Below, in pieces: positions 16,232 to 24,978 of a DNA stretch of 44,823 nucleotides. This DNA is from an uncultured Prevotellaceae bacterium (lineage in GTDB: Bacteria; Bacteroidota; Bacteroidia; Bacteroidales; Bacteroidaceae), in contig OMXX01000034.1 in the NCBI GenBank assembly GCA_900315105.1, positions 1-44,823 of the forward strand, given 5' to 3'. The notes beneath the pieces were generated by a model, which was given only the letters and a program-made list of their open reading frames with translations, searched no databases and was not told the DNA's origin. Position 1 is the stretch's first letter; each line of letters starts with the position of its first letter. The position numbers and the translations under genes were made by a program.

Positions 16232-17566
16232 TTATTCTTTATTCTTCGGCTTTTCCTTTCCATTAAAACTCTTCACCTTCATTCCCAGTTTTTCTGGGAG
16301 GATGGCATTTAGGAAGATGCCAACGATAGCAGCGAGAGCAAGACCTGAGATTGTGATAGGACCAATGCTGACACCACCTTGTTCGCTATATTGCACACCT
16401 ATTGATATGACAAGAATAAGAGCTGCGACGAATACGTTTCTTGATGATGAGAAATCAACAGATGTCTCTACGAGGTTGCGGACACCTACGGCTGATATCA
16501 TTCCATAAAGGATAAGGCTCACGCCACCGATAGTTGCTGCTGGCATAAGTCCTATGAGACATGCAAACTTAGGACAGAAACTCAGCAATATGGCAAAAAC
16601 GGCTGCAAGACGGATAACGCGAGGGTCGAAAACCTTTGTGAGGTTCAGAACTCCTGTGTTCTCTCCGTATGTGGTATTTGCAGGAGCACCGAATATTGAG
16701 GCAAGGAATGTGGCGAGACCATCGCCGCAGAGAGTGCGATGAAGGCCTGGATCCTTTATGAAATTACGGTTCACGGTACTCTGTATGGCACACATATCGC
16801 CTATATGCTCCATAATCGTTGCAAATGCAATAGGGAAGATAGCGATAATGGAGGTTATTATAAGGTCATAGTCAGGGGCTTGAAAAACGGCAAATGCCGT
16901 GCGGTCCATAGATAATGGCATACCAATCCATGCTGCATCATTAAGCTTGGCGAAATCCACCTCTCCCATAAAGGCTGCAAGAATATATGATGCCATGACT
17001 CCAAGAAGGATAGGAACTATCTTTATTATCCCCTTTCCCCAAATGGAAGAACCAATCACAACGACAATAGCAACAATGGCGAGAAGCCAGTTTTGTGAGC
17101 AGTTGTTAATGGCTGAGCCTGAGAGCGTTAGACCGATTGCAATTACCATCGGACCTGTCACAATAGGAGGAAAGAAACGCATAACTTTCTCTGTGCCAAA
17201 CATTTTCAGAAGAAATGCCATGATGAAATACATAATGGCTGCTGTTGCCACACCTATGCAGGCATAGTTGAGTGCCACTTCTTCCGTCAGGCCTTGTGCC
17301 ATACCCAATTGCTTCACGCTGGCATATCCACCGAGAAAAGCGAAACTGGAGCCGAGAAATGCTGGAACCTTGAATTGTGAAACAAGATGGAAAATTAATG
17401 TTCCAATACCCGCAAATAGAAGTGTTGCGCTAACATCAAGTCCAGTGATAAGTGGAACAAGTACCGTAGCTCCGAACATAGCGAAGAGATGCTGGATGCC
17501 GAGAACAAAGAATTTAGGTCTTCCGAGACTTCTTGCATCATAGATGCCTTGACTTTGGTTGCTCAT
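16232..17566 (-). CDS. uraA: Uracil permease (NCS2 family)
   Basis: 444 residues, an inner-membrane uracil:proton symporter. The UraA hallmarks are QHLFAMFGATVLVPLITGLD in the first helix region, the substrate-site MEHIGDMCAI in the middle and NTTYGENTGVL in the second half, where the Glu contacts uracil in E. coli UraA. It is first in the operon and supplies uracil to Upp encoded next. A promoter lies at 17651-17620 on the minus strand, leaving a leader of about 45 nt with no obvious riboswitch or attenuator. Confidence 0.94.
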   Translation of the reverse strand: MSNQSQGIYDARSLGRPKFFVLGIQHLFAMFGATVLVPLITGLDVSATLLFAGIGTLIFHLVSQFKVPAFLGSSFAFLGGYASVKQLGMAQGLTEEVALNYACIGVATAAIMYFIMAFLLKMFGTEKVMRFFPPIVTGPMVIAIGLTLSGSAINNCSQNWLLAIVAIVVVIGSSIWGKGIIKIVPILLGVMASYILAAFMGEVDFAKLNDAAWIGMPLSMDRTAFAVFQAPDYDLIITSIIAIFPIAFATIMEHIGDMCAIQSTVNRNFIKDPGLHRTLCGDGLATFLASIFGAPANTTYGENTGVLNLTKVFDPRVIRLAAVFAILLSFCPKFACLIGLMPAATIGGVSLILYGMISAVGVRNLVETSVDFSSSRNVFVAALILVISIGVQYSEQGGVSIGPITISGLALAAIVGIFLNAILPEKLGMKVKSFNGKEKPKNKE

Positions 17567-17619
17567 TTTTCAGGATTTTAATATACTGTCAAATAGGGGT
17601 TAATGTAGAAATTTCTCAA

Positions 17620-17651
17620 CAAAAGTAAACAAAATATACATATAAAACAAG
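17620..17651 (-). promoter_or_regulatory. Promoter of the nucleobase salvage operon
   Basis: On the minus strand a CTTG -33 box (17651-17648), 20-nt spacer and TACTTTTG -7 box (17627-17620). Transcription would begin near 17612, before uraA. Confidence 0.65.
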
Positions 17652-17760
17652 TATTAGCATAAAAAATCCTAATCAAATGCCTTATTTTTCTCAAAATACT
17701 CATTTTATTCACGAAAAATACGTATCTTTGCGTTCGTCAAATCAAATTTGTCAACGATAA

Positions 17761-18393
17761 ATGAAAAAAGAGACAAAGAACTTTTATATTCAGTCGATTC
17801 TTGCCGGAACGCTCATAGGAATGGGTGATCTTGTGTATGTTGTCAGCGAAAGCCATATACTCGGTTCATTCCTATTCTCACTTGGGCTTCTCAGTATCCT
17901 CATCAAGGGATATCCTCTATATACGGGTAGGATAGGATATGTGGAAGGTGTGCGTGACCTTTGGAAACCTGTTGGTGGGATGCTGCCAATCATCGTCATG
18001 AATTTTATTGGCATAGCTTTTGTATGTAGTCTTGCAAATGCTTCAAGGCTCGACCTCTCGGCTGTTGATGCTATGGTAAAGACAAAAGTTGAGCAGTCGT
18101 GGTTTAGTGCCCTGTACCTCTCATGGGGCTGTGGAGCAATGATGTATCTGGCGGTAAACGGTTGGAGGAAGACGAGCAATCCGATAACGGTCATAATGCC
18201 TATCATGTTCTTCATCCTATGTGGCTTTGAGCACTGTATCGCCAACTACGGATACTTCTGGATGTGGATAGCAAGAGACGGCTTTGCCCATATTTCAGAA
18301 CGTATCGTTGAACTTCCGCTTGGTTTCTCGCTTAATCTTCTCATAATGATTGTCGGAAACGCTTTGGGCAGCTTGACATTCTCGAAAATATAG
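17761..18393 (+). CDS. Formate/nitrite transporter (FNT) family channel
   Basis: 210 residues, shorter than the usual 260-280 but with six predicted membrane helices. FNT features are GTLIGMGDLVYV in helix 1, FSLGLLSILIKGYPLYTGRIG (the helix 2 region equivalent to the LFTGN loop), WGCGAMMYLAVNGWRK and the helix 5 signature FEHCIANYGYF (about 159-169), matching the EHSIANM motif with its pore His. FNT proteins move small monovalent acids such as formate, nitrite or hydrosulphide with protons. The substrate is not determined. A TATCTTTG box at 17723-17730 is the probable -7 element. BI-1 follows after 58 nt of 7-nt-periodic AT-rich sequence and may be co-transcribed. Confidence 0.88.
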   Translation: MKKETKNFYIQSILAGTLIGMGDLVYVVSESHILGSFLFSLGLLSILIKGYPLYTGRIGYVEGVRDLWKPVGGMLPIIVMNFIGIAFVCSLANASRLDLSAVDAMVKTKVEQSWFSALYLSWGCGAMMYLAVNGWRKTSNPITVIMPIMFFILCGFEHCIANYGYFWMWIARDGFAHISERIVELPLGFSLNLLIMIVGNALGSLTFSKI

Positions 18394-18451
18394 AGTTTCA
18401 AAAATGGTAAAAAAATAGTAAATTGTAAATAATTAAAAAGTAAATAAAATT

Positions 18452-19183
18452 ATGGATTACAAAGACTTCGACCGAATGGTCAATGAGGCAGAGGGCAACT
18501 ATACTCGCTCTTATCAGCCTTCTACTACCTTGTCAGTATTGATGCGCAAGGTCTATACTTGGATGGCTCTTGCACTTGTTATCACAGGCATAACTGCCTA
18601 TGGAGTGGCTACAACGCCATCTCTCATCATGGCTATAGCTAATAACTCAATCTTGTTCTGGGGACTCGTAATTGCTGAGTTCGGACTCGTCTTCGGAATC
18701 TCTGGTATGCTTCATAAGTTGAGCCTTACCACGGCAACACTCATGTTTATCGTGTATAGCGTGATAAATGGTGTACTTCTATCCTTTATCTTCCTTGTCT
18801 ATACAATGAGTTCTATCGGAATGGTATTCTTTATCACAGCTGCAACATTTGGCGTTATGGCTTTGATTGGATATACCACGAAGACCGATTTGTCAAAGTT
18901 GGGAAGTATCCTCTTTATGGCTCTTATCGGACTTATCATTGCTACTGTGGTGAATATGTTCGTTCAGTCATCTGGTTTCCAGTTGATTATCAGCTATATA
19001 GGTGTACTTATCTTTGTTGGCCTCACAGCTTATGATACTCAGAAGATCAAGCAGATGCTTTATGAACAGAGTTCTGCTGACGAGAGTGCTCAGAAACTTG
19101 CCCTTCTTGGTGCTCTGAGCCTTTATCTTGACTTCGTGAATATCTTCATCTATCTGTTGAGAATTTTAGGCGATAGGAAGTAA
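18452..19183 (+). CDS. Bax inhibitor-1 / YccA family membrane protein
   Basis: 243 residues with seven membrane helices after a soluble N-terminus (about 1-30). BI-1 features are TLSVLMRKVYTWMALALVITG at the first helix, GLTAYDTQKIKQM near 190-203 (the acidic Asp of the last loop) and SLYLDFVNIFIYLLRILG at the C-terminus. Bacterial members are calcium-leak channels or FtsH-associated regulators (the YccA example); the role here is unknown. It ends 20 nt before a hairpin terminator. Confidence 0.92.
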   Translation: MDYKDFDRMVNEAEGNYTRSYQPSTTLSVLMRKVYTWMALALVITGITAYGVATTPSLIMAIANNSILFWGLVIAEFGLVFGISGMLHKLSLTTATLMFIVYSVINGVLLSFIFLVYTMSSIGMVFFITAATFGVMALIGYTTKTDLSKLGSILFMALIGLIIATVVNMFVQSSGFQLIISYIGVLIFVGLTAYDTQKIKQMLYEQSSADESAQKLALLGALSLYLDFVNIFIYLLRILGDRK

Positions 19184-19204
19184 TTCTATTACAATAATAC
19201 AACT

Positions 19205-19250
19205 GAAAGCAGAGGTATAAATGTGCAAAACATATTATGCCTCTGCTTTT
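19205..19250. terminator. Bidirectional terminator between BI-1 and acetyltransferase genes
   Basis: GAAAGCAGAGGTATA (19205-19219) pairs with TATGCCTCTGCTTTT (19236-19250) around a short loop. T-runs follow on both strands and the neighbouring genes converge. Confidence 0.85.
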
Positions 19251-19264
19251 TCTATTATCAGAAT

Positions 19265-19741
19265 CTATTTTGCCATGTAAACCATTATCAGTTCCTCGTC
19301 CTTGTCTTCTATAGTTTTGAATCCAAGTTTCCTATACATCTTGGCTGCATAGTTCTGTTTCTGAACAGATAGGGAGATGCCTTTATATCCCTGTTTGCTA
19401 ACTATTTCCTGCATTGATTGCATCAAGGCTGTGCCAATGCCTTTGCCACGATATTCTGGCAAAAGTGAAATTGCAAGAGAAGGCATATCGTCAGATATAT
19501 GTCCATAGTCATTCATTATGCGCACCCAGACGGCTCCAACAATTTTGCTATCGAATTCTGCTACTAAACATATATCTCCGTCCTGTTCTCCGAATCTTTC
19601 GATATACACCTGAAGTTCAGGCTGTTTAATAATCTCGAAGGGTGGGGGAGTGATGCCATCAGGAATATATATGGCATGATATAGGAAAGTCTCAAGGACA
19701 TTCCTTTCGTCTATTGATAATTCGCGGATTGTATAGTTCAT
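19265..19741 (-). CDS. GNAT-family N-acetyltransferase
   Basis: 158 residues, one GNAT domain. The acetyl-CoA pyrophosphate loop is LLPEYRGKGIGTALMQ (about 88-103, R-G-K-G-I-G), preceded by the beta-4 strand and followed by SLSVQKQNYAAKMYRKLGFK, the usual beta-5 and alpha-4 ending. The acceptor amine is not predictable. It stands alone on the minus strand, sharing only the terminator with BI-1, and a lipoprotein gene lies 32 nt upstream in the same direction, so the two may share a transcript. Confidence 0.9.
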   Translation of the reverse strand: MNYTIRELSIDERNVLETFLYHAIYIPDGITPPPFEIIKQPELQVYIERFGEQDGDICLVAEFDSKIVGAVWVRIMNDYGHISDDMPSLAISLLPEYRGKGIGTALMQSMQEIVSKQGYKGISLSVQKQNYAAKMYRKLGFKTIEDKDEELIMVYMAK

Positions 19742-19773
19742 TGTGTTGTGATTTCTGTTGTTAATGTCGATTA

Positions 19774-20640
19774 TCAGGCTTCGCCATTGAGATGGAAATC
19801 AATTACTTTGCCTTCAGTTAAATCAATTCTTGCATCTCCATAATGATTTCCTCCGTCATCTACTAAATATGCATCATATTTTAGTCTTGAGTATAGAAAA
19901 GAACGGTCTGATGCGCCAACGATGTGTGCCAGACAAACATTGACAATAAGGTGACCATCTTTCATGTATCCATAATATTGTCTGAAATAATGATTGAATG
20001 GTAGAGGTTCAATCCCATCTTCTTTAAAAGAATTGGAGTATTCTGTTTTCCCGTTAGGTGCTTTGGCTTTAATCTTAAGATCCTTTATCGTGTAATAAAG
20101 TTTCTTGTCCATATAGTTCTCTAGAATTGTATGTGCCTGTTTCACTTGCTCGTTTGTAAGAATCAGTTTCCCATACTCTTTCCAGACATCTGGCTGATAT
20201 TTCAAATTTATGTCAAGGGAATCGCTTGGAAAATCAGTAGCTTTTATGCAAATTGCTTTTTTAGTATGATTGATTCGCTTGAAGACTAAATCCTTGTCTG
20301 CTCCTGGGAAATCAGTTATCACAAGTATGCTATCGTGAAGTTCCTTTATGGTAAAGACATACTCTTTGTTGTTGTCATCTACAAGACAAAGGGAATCTCC
20401 TTTTACAGAAATACTTACATAGTGGTATATGCTGTCGTTTACAACAGGATCAATCCAAGCATGTTCTAATCTGGTCACATCAAGGAAATCTAGATTCGTG
20501 AATGCCAGTTCTGTGAACTTCACATCATTCTGGAGCTTCCAGTATGCGTATATGTCATCAGCAACTATTTCTTTTTTGCACGATGTGAAAAACAAGGTGC
20601 AAATGAGAATTGATGAGAGGATATGTAGTTTCTTAATCAT
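19774..20640 (-). CDS. Lipoprotein of unknown function
   Basis: 288 residues from ATG 20640, chosen because the signal peptide then begins MIKKLHILS and reaches the lipobox FTSC at Cys21. An in-frame ATG 30 nt upstream would add a hydrophilic stretch. Residues 25-130 (DIYAYWKLQND, DSLCLVDDNNKEYVFTIKEL) look like a small beta-rich lipocalin-like domain that compares a value with the stored text of a phenotype. I do not recognise the family beyond that. The second half, about 150-288, has a KANAP-like beta-rich pattern with HLIVNVCLAHIVG. Anchoring in the outer membrane or periplasm is inferred from the lipobox. Confidence 0.75.
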   Translation of the reverse strand: MIKKLHILSSILICTLFFTSCKKEIVADDIYAYWKLQNDVKFTELAFTNLDFLDVTRLEHAWIDPVVNDSIYHYVSISVKGDSLCLVDDNNKEYVFTIKELHDSILVITDFPGADKDLVFKRINHTKKAICIKATDFPSDSLDINLKYQPDVWKEYGKLILTNEQVKQAHTILENYMDKKLYYTIKDLKIKAKAPNGKTEYSNSFKEDGIEPLPFNHYFRQYYGYMKDGHLIVNVCLAHIVGASDRSFLYSRLKYDAYLVDDGGNHYGDARIDLTEGKVIDFHLNGEA

Positions 20641-20726
20641 TGGTTTGTTTTTGTTTTTATATTGATTCAATATAATTCTGATTTCTTTTTGTCTACCTTT
20701 TATGTCCGTTTATTTCTCCAATATTG

Positions 20727-20771
20727 GGAACGGACTTGGAACGGACCTGGAACGGAGGTAGAACGGACTTA
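20727..20771 (+). repeat. Short tandem array, GGAACGGACTT units
   Basis: Four consecutive 11-12 nt units: GGAACGGACTT, GGAACGGACCT, GGAACGGAGGTA, GAACGGACTTA. It lies upstream of the lipoprotein gene. A matching AAAAGT-free TGTCCGTTTA at 20703-20712 could pair with the units. Confidence 0.8.
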
Positions 20772-20880
20772 CTATGGAAGAGGTGTTTTGGGATTTTTGT
20801 TTCTAAGTGCAAATTTAAGAATTTATTTCCTCATACACAAATATTTTGATGTGAAAAAGCAAATAAAACGACATAAAAAA

Positions 20881-20934
20881 GTAAGTTCGACGATTTTCAA
20901 TCATACATAAATTGTGCAAAATCATCGAACTCAC
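20881..20934. terminator. ACGTGAGTTCGA-family palindrome, copy 2
   Basis: Arms 20881-20897 and 20918-20934 pair at 15 of 17 positions around a 20-nt loop; the right arm ends in TCGAACTCACGTT as in the copy at 5941-6004. It lies 26 nt past the end of the acidic protein gene (minus strand), where it would serve as that gene's terminator. Confidence 0.6.
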
Positions 20935-20959
20935 GTTATTTGTTTTTTACTCTGACGGA

Positions 20960-21763
20960 TTAATAGTCTTCGTCGTCTCCTACTTCCTCAGCCTCAATAC
21001 CGAGTTCATCTGGGTCGGTATCGTATGTGGTACGATAACTCTCCTCTGTGAGCTTGTCATCATCGAATGCGTCATCGTCCTCGTCTGACTTGTAGTAGTC
21101 GTCCTTGATATCTACATCCTCATCGCTATCGGCATCATCATCCTCGAAGTGAACGCCATCCTCATCATAGCGCATCTTAACCTTAACCATTTCTGGCTTC
21201 TCCTTGGCGAAGATAGCCTCTGTCCATAGTCCCTTTGGAATTTCAAGCACGTCAAAGCCATCCTCAAGCTTCTTCTCGTAAAGGCCTCCTGGCTTGTGAA
21301 GACGATCCTTTGGAAGGGTAGTGGTTGAAATGTCGAAACCGCTTTCGATGATATCCTTGATACTCTGAGACAAAGAATCCCAGCCGCCACCGAAGTTACG
21401 CTCGATAACCTCAAGGAGCTTAGCTGCAGATATGTGACGGATATTCTCGTATGTAAGATCAGTTACGCGGAGAATAGGGCGTTTCTTAATGGCGTACTTC
21501 ACCTTGTTGCTCTCGTCAACACGAAGAAGTCCGACGCACATACCGCGCATCTCATATTTCCTAATGACTTCCGGGCGATCGACTTTAACCTCTTCAATCT
21601 CAAATGCAGAGCGGAGAATAGTGATGTATCTGTTGATATTCTCTGTCATATCAGCATCTTTTTCCCCTGCACTCCAAATTCTGAAGACATCATTCTCTTG
21701 AAGCTCCCATACATTACTCTTATTGAGTGTCTTGAGTGTGATTAATTTCTTGTCAGTTGCCAT
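20960..21763 (-). CDS. Protein with highly acidic C-terminal tail, function unknown
   Basis: 267 residues, no signal peptide or membrane helix. Residues 1-200 form a mixed alpha/beta region I cannot assign (LKTLNKSNVWELQENDVFRI, RPILRVTDLTYENIRHISAA, GGGWDSLSQSIKDIIES). From about 200 to the end the chain is dominated by Asp and Glu (VHFEDDDADSDEDVDIKDD, DEDDDAFDDDKLTEESY, EEVGDDEDY). Such tails occur in DNA-mimic, chaperone-like and polymerase-subunit proteins; which applies is unknown. It has its own well-formed promoter and is divergent from rarA. Confidence 0.8.
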   Translation of the reverse strand: MATDKKLITLKTLNKSNVWELQENDVFRIWSAGEKDADMTENINRYITILRSAFEIEEVKVDRPEVIRKYEMRGMCVGLLRVDESNKVKYAIKKRPILRVTDLTYENIRHISAAKLLEVIERNFGGGWDSLSQSIKDIIESGFDISTTTLPKDRLHKPGGLYEKKLEDGFDVLEIPKGLWTEAIFAKEKPEMVKVKMRYDEDGVHFEDDDADSDEDVDIKDDYYKSDEDDDAFDDDKLTEESYRTTYDTDPDELGIEAEEVGDDEDY

Positions 21764-21806
21764 ATGATTTAATTGTTATTTTGTTATTGTCATTACTTTT
21801 CGACTG

Positions 21807-21887
21807 CAAAAATACAACATATCGGGGTAACAAACAAATTTTTTAGCGATTATTTTTTGTCGGATTGATATATATTTCTTAATTTTG
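21807..21887. promoter_or_regulatory. Divergent promoters, acidic protein (minus) and rarA (plus)
   Basis: Minus strand: TTTG (21838-21835), 20-nt spacer, TATTTTTG (21814-21807). Plus strand: TTTG (21856-21859), 20-nt spacer, TAATTTTG (21880-21887). Both match the Bacteroidetes consensus, and their -33 boxes are about 20 nt apart, so RNA polymerase at one may affect the other. Confidence 0.8.
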
Positions 21888-21911
21888 TATCCGAAATCAG
21901 TAATATTTATA

Positions 21912-23183
21912 ATGAGTGAACCTTTGGCAGAGCGAATGCGACCTCGCACGCTCGATGAATATATAGGACAGAAACATCTTGTTGGCGAAGGCGCAGTTCT
22001 TCGTCGGATGATAGATTCCGGACATATCTCGTCTTTCATTCTCTGGGGACCTCCAGGGGTGGGAAAGACTACTTTGGCACAGATTATTGCCAATAAGCTC
22101 GATACTCCTTTTTATACACTTTCTGCTGTAACATCTGGTGTAAAGGATGTGCGTGATGTCATAGAGAAGGCAAAGAACAACAGATTCTTCGGCAATACAA
22201 GTCCTATACTTTTTATTGATGAGATTCACCGATTCTCCAAGTCTCAGCAGGATTCTCTTCTTGGAGCTGTTGAGCGAGGAGTTGTAACGCTTATAGGTGC
22301 AACGACGGAGAATCCTTCATTTGAGGTCATACGTCCTTTGCTCTCACGTTGTCAGCTTTATGTCTTGAAATCGTTGGAGAAGGCTGACCTTGAAGAACTT
22401 GTTAATCGTGCGATAACGCAGGATGTGGAGCTTCGAGAGCGTGACATCAAGTTGGAAGAGAGTGGGGCTTTGTTCAGATATTCTGGAGGCGATGCCCGTA
22501 AGTTGTTGAACATCTTGCAGTTGGTCGTTGATTCTGAAAGTACTAAGGAGGTGGTGATAACCGATAAACTCGTCGAGTCACGATTGCAACAGAATCCTCT
22601 GGCATACGACAAGGAAGGTGAGATGCACTATGATATAATCTCGGCTTTCATTAAGAGTATTCGAGGTTCTGATCCTGATGCGGCTCTGTATTGGATGGCA
22701 AGAATGATAGAGGGTGGGGAAGACCCGCAGTTTATTGCCCGTCGCCTCGTTATTTCTGCAGCCGAGGATATCGGACTTGCAAATCCAAATGCCTTGTTGC
22801 TTGCAAATGCCGCCTTTGATGCTGTTATGAAGATTGGCTGGCCGGAAGGTAGGATTCCACTTGCTGAGGCTTGCGTGTATCTGGCAACAAGTCCGAAGTC
22901 AAACTCTGCATACAACGGAATAAACGCTGCTATTCAACTTGTGCATAAGACTGGTAATCAGCCAGTTCCATTGCATCTCCGTAATGCTCCTACCCAGTTG
23001 ATGGCAGAATTAGGATATCACGATGGGTATAAGTACCCTCACGACTATCCGAATAATTTCACTCCTCAGCAGTATATGCCTGATACTTTGAAGAATGAGC
23101 GTCTTTGGCATGCACAGCATTCTCCTTCCGAAGATAAGCAGTATCAGAATATGCTGAAGCTTTGGGGAGATAGGTTTCGGTAA
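21912..23183 (+). CDS. rarA: Replication-associated recombination protein A (AAA+ ATPase)
   Basis: 423 residues, normal for RarA/MgsA. It acts at stalled or collapsed replication forks with SSB. It opens with MSEPLAERMRPRTLDEYIGQ, the family N-terminus. Walker A is WGPPGVGKTTLAQ (about 45-57), Walker B FIDEIHRFSKSQQD (about 102-115), sensor 1 IGATTENPSF and the arginine-finger-like PLLSRCQLY. The tetramerisation domain holds GGEDPQFIARRLVISAAEDIG and the C-terminal NAPTQLMAELGYHDGYKYPHD. ATG 21912 is chosen; a TTG 27 nt upstream overlaps the promoter. A TRIC-type channel gene follows after 17 nt, likely on the same transcript. Confidence 0.95.
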   Translation: MSEPLAERMRPRTLDEYIGQKHLVGEGAVLRRMIDSGHISSFILWGPPGVGKTTLAQIIANKLDTPFYTLSAVTSGVKDVRDVIEKAKNNRFFGNTSPILFIDEIHRFSKSQQDSLLGAVERGVVTLIGATTENPSFEVIRPLLSRCQLYVLKSLEKADLEELVNRAITQDVELRERDIKLEESGALFRYSGGDARKLLNILQLVVDSESTKEVVITDKLVESRLQQNPLAYDKEGEMHYDIISAFIKSIRGSDPDAALYWMARMIEGGEDPQFIARRLVISAAEDIGLANPNALLLANAAFDAVMKIGWPEGRIPLAEACVYLATSPKSNSAYNGINAAIQLVHKTGNQPVPLHLRNAPTQLMAELGYHDGYKYPHDYPNNFTPQQYMPDTLKNERLWHAQHSPSEDKQYQNMLKLWGDRFR

Positions 23184-23200
23184 TTAAAATTATTAGAAAG

Positions 23201-23818
23201 ATGTTAGGCGTAGATCATCTATTGGTAATCATCGAGTTTCTTGGTACGTTTGCCTTTGCCATTTCGGGCATAAGACAAGCGGCAGGCAAGAATTTTGACT
23301 GGTTTGGTGGCTTCATCTGTGGCATAGCCGTTGCTATTGGTGGAGGTACCATACGAGACGTATTGCTTGGCGTGCGTCCGTTTTGGATGACTGCTCCTAT
23401 TTATATTATTTGTACCTTCATAGCTCAGTTGTTCGTGGTAGTCTTTTCACGATATATCAAGAAACTGGATAATGCGTGGTTCGTATTTGATACACTAGGT
23501 CTTGCTTTTTTCACTATTGCCGGTATGCAGAAAACACTTGCTATGGGACATCCGTTCTGGGTGGCAATAATAATGGGTACTATAACTGGAAGTGCAGGAG
23601 GCGTTATTCGTGATGTGCTCCTAAATTCCGTTCCTGTGATATTCCAGAAGGAGATATACGCAATGGCAAGTATAGTCGGTGGTATCTTGTATTGGCTGAT
23701 GATATACCTTGAAGTTAATGTTACGGTATCTGCTACGATTTCATTCTTCGTTATTGTCGCCATTCGTTTCTTTGCCGTTAAATATCATTTGGCATTACCA
23801 AAACTTAAACAATTGTGA
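23201..23818 (+). CDS. TRIC / UPF0126 family membrane channel
   Basis: 205 residues, two tandem UPF0126 repeats of three helices plus a seventh. Repeat 1 has GTFAFAISGIRQAAGKNFDWFGG and GGGTIRDVLLGVRPFW; repeat 2 has GLAFFTIAGMQKTLA and GSAGGVIRDVLLNSVPVIF. The paired GG-x-I-R-D-V-L-L motifs line the pore in the TRIC fold. Bacterial members are thought to pass monovalent cations; some have been linked to amino-acid movement. The start ATG is 17 nt after rarA and a terminator lies 10 nt past the stop, so it is the last gene of a rarA transcript. Confidence 0.92.
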   Translation: MLGVDHLLVIIEFLGTFAFAISGIRQAAGKNFDWFGGFICGIAVAIGGGTIRDVLLGVRPFWMTAPIYIICTFIAQLFVVVFSRYIKKLDNAWFVFDTLGLAFFTIAGMQKTLAMGHPFWVAIIMGTITGSAGGVIRDVLLNSVPVIFQKEIYAMASIVGGILYWLMIYLEVNVTVSATISFFVIVAIRFFAVKYHLALPKLKQL

Positions 23819-23828
23819 TTATAAAAGT

Positions 23829-23872
23829 AAAAAGGGCCCATCATCTCGATGAGCCCTTTTTCTTCTTTTTTT
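23829..23872 (+). terminator. Rho-independent terminator after the TRIC gene
   Basis: AAAGGGCCCATC (23831-23842), short loop, GATGAGCCCTTTT (23848-23860), then TTCTTCTTTTTTT. Confidence 0.9.
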
Positions 23873-24027
23873 GTTTTCTAAAAGGTAATGTATTAGTCTG
23901 GTCGGTTTCTCACGAATAAAAGACCAGATCTGTTGACTTTATCTGTAAGTGGGTGCAAAATTACTCATTTTTTTTCGTATATGCAAGAAAAGTTGGGAAA
24001 AAATTTTATTATCTCGGAAAAATGTAC

Positions 24028-24035
24028 TACCTTTG
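24028..24035 (+). promoter_or_regulatory. -7 box of the rhamnose operon
   Basis: TACCTTTG, with a weaker TTTT 20 nt upstream in place of TTTG. The transcript would start near 24042, leaving a 34-nt leader before rfbD. Confidence 0.7.
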
Positions 24036-24075
24036 CACATATTTTTAATAAATTTTAATTATAATAGGAAAACAT

Positions 24076-24969
24076 ATGAATGTTCTTGTAACTGGTGCAA
24101 ACGGACAACTTGGAAACGAGATGCGTATCGTTAGCCGTAACAGTTCAGATAAATACATCTTTACGGATGTAATGGATATTGAGGGCGTTCAGACGACTCA
24201 TCTTGATATTACTGACATTGAGGCTATCCGAACTATCGTGAAAGACAATGATGTAAAATGTATTATTAACTGTGCTGCATATACTAATGTGGATAAGGCA
24301 GAGTCGGATGAGGCTTTCTGTCGTGTGCTGAATGCCAAGGCTCCTGAGAATCTTGCTGTTGTGATGGCTGAGGTTGACGGACTTCTCGTTCACGTCAGTA
24401 CAGATTATGTGTTTGGTGCAGATCCGTATAATGTACCTTGCAAGGAAGATCAGAAGGGAACCCCTACAGGAGTCTATGGTAAGACAAAACTTGAGGGCGA
24501 GCAGGCTATTATAGCAAGTGGTTGCAAATACATAATACTTCGTACAGCATGGCTATATTCTGAGTTTGGAAAGAACTTTGTAAAGACGATGCTGAACCTG
24601 ACTGCTACAAAGCCACAGTTGAAAGTGGTTTTTGATCAGGTTGGAACTCCTACCTATGCACTCGATCTTGCTAATGCTATCTATGACGTTGTAAATGGTA
24701 GGATGTATGAAGGAAATACCGGCATCTACCATTATTCAAATGAAGGTGTCTGCTCTTGGTATGATTTCACAAAGATGATTGCCATGCTGAGCGGTCATAA
24801 TGATTGCGATATCCAGCCTTGTCATTCTGATGAGTTCCCAAGTCCGGTGGTACGTCCTTCTTATTCTGTATTCGACAAGACAAAGGTAAAGAATACATTT
24901 GGGGTGAAAGTGCCATATTGGCTTGATTCCCTCAAAACCTGTTTGAGAAATATGAACGAACTTAAATAA
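24076..24969 (+). CDS. rfbD: dTDP-4-dehydrorhamnose reductase
   Basis: 297 residues, normal length. It performs the last, NADPH-linked step to dTDP-L-rhamnose. The Rossmann start is MNVLVTGANGQLGNEM, the SDR catalytic Ser/Tyr/Lys are in HVSTDYVFGAD and PTGVYGKTKLEGE (Tyr-x3-Lys near 134-138), and the C-terminal substrate end contains YHYSNEGVCSWYDF and RPSYSVFDKTK. It is first in the operon rfbD-A-C-B, after the promoter at 24028; a 9-nt gap separates it from rfbA. Confidence 0.96.
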   Translation: MNVLVTGANGQLGNEMRIVSRNSSDKYIFTDVMDIEGVQTTHLDITDIEAIRTIVKDNDVKCIINCAAYTNVDKAESDEAFCRVLNAKAPENLAVVMAEVDGLLVHVSTDYVFGADPYNVPCKEDQKGTPTGVYGKTKLEGEQAIIASGCKYIILRTAWLYSEFGKNFVKTMLNLTATKPQLKVVFDQVGTPTYALDLANAIYDVVNGRMYEGNTGIYHYSNEGVCSWYDFTKMIAMLSGHNDCDIQPCHSDEFPSPVVRPSYSVFDKTKVKNTFGVKVPYWLDSLKTCLRNMNELK

Positions 24970-24978
24970 CTCTATATA

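Noticed and set aside
17567..17760. Purine riboswitch before the salvage operon or FNT gene
   Set aside because: I found no match to the conserved core or paired stems of the known purine class on either strand.
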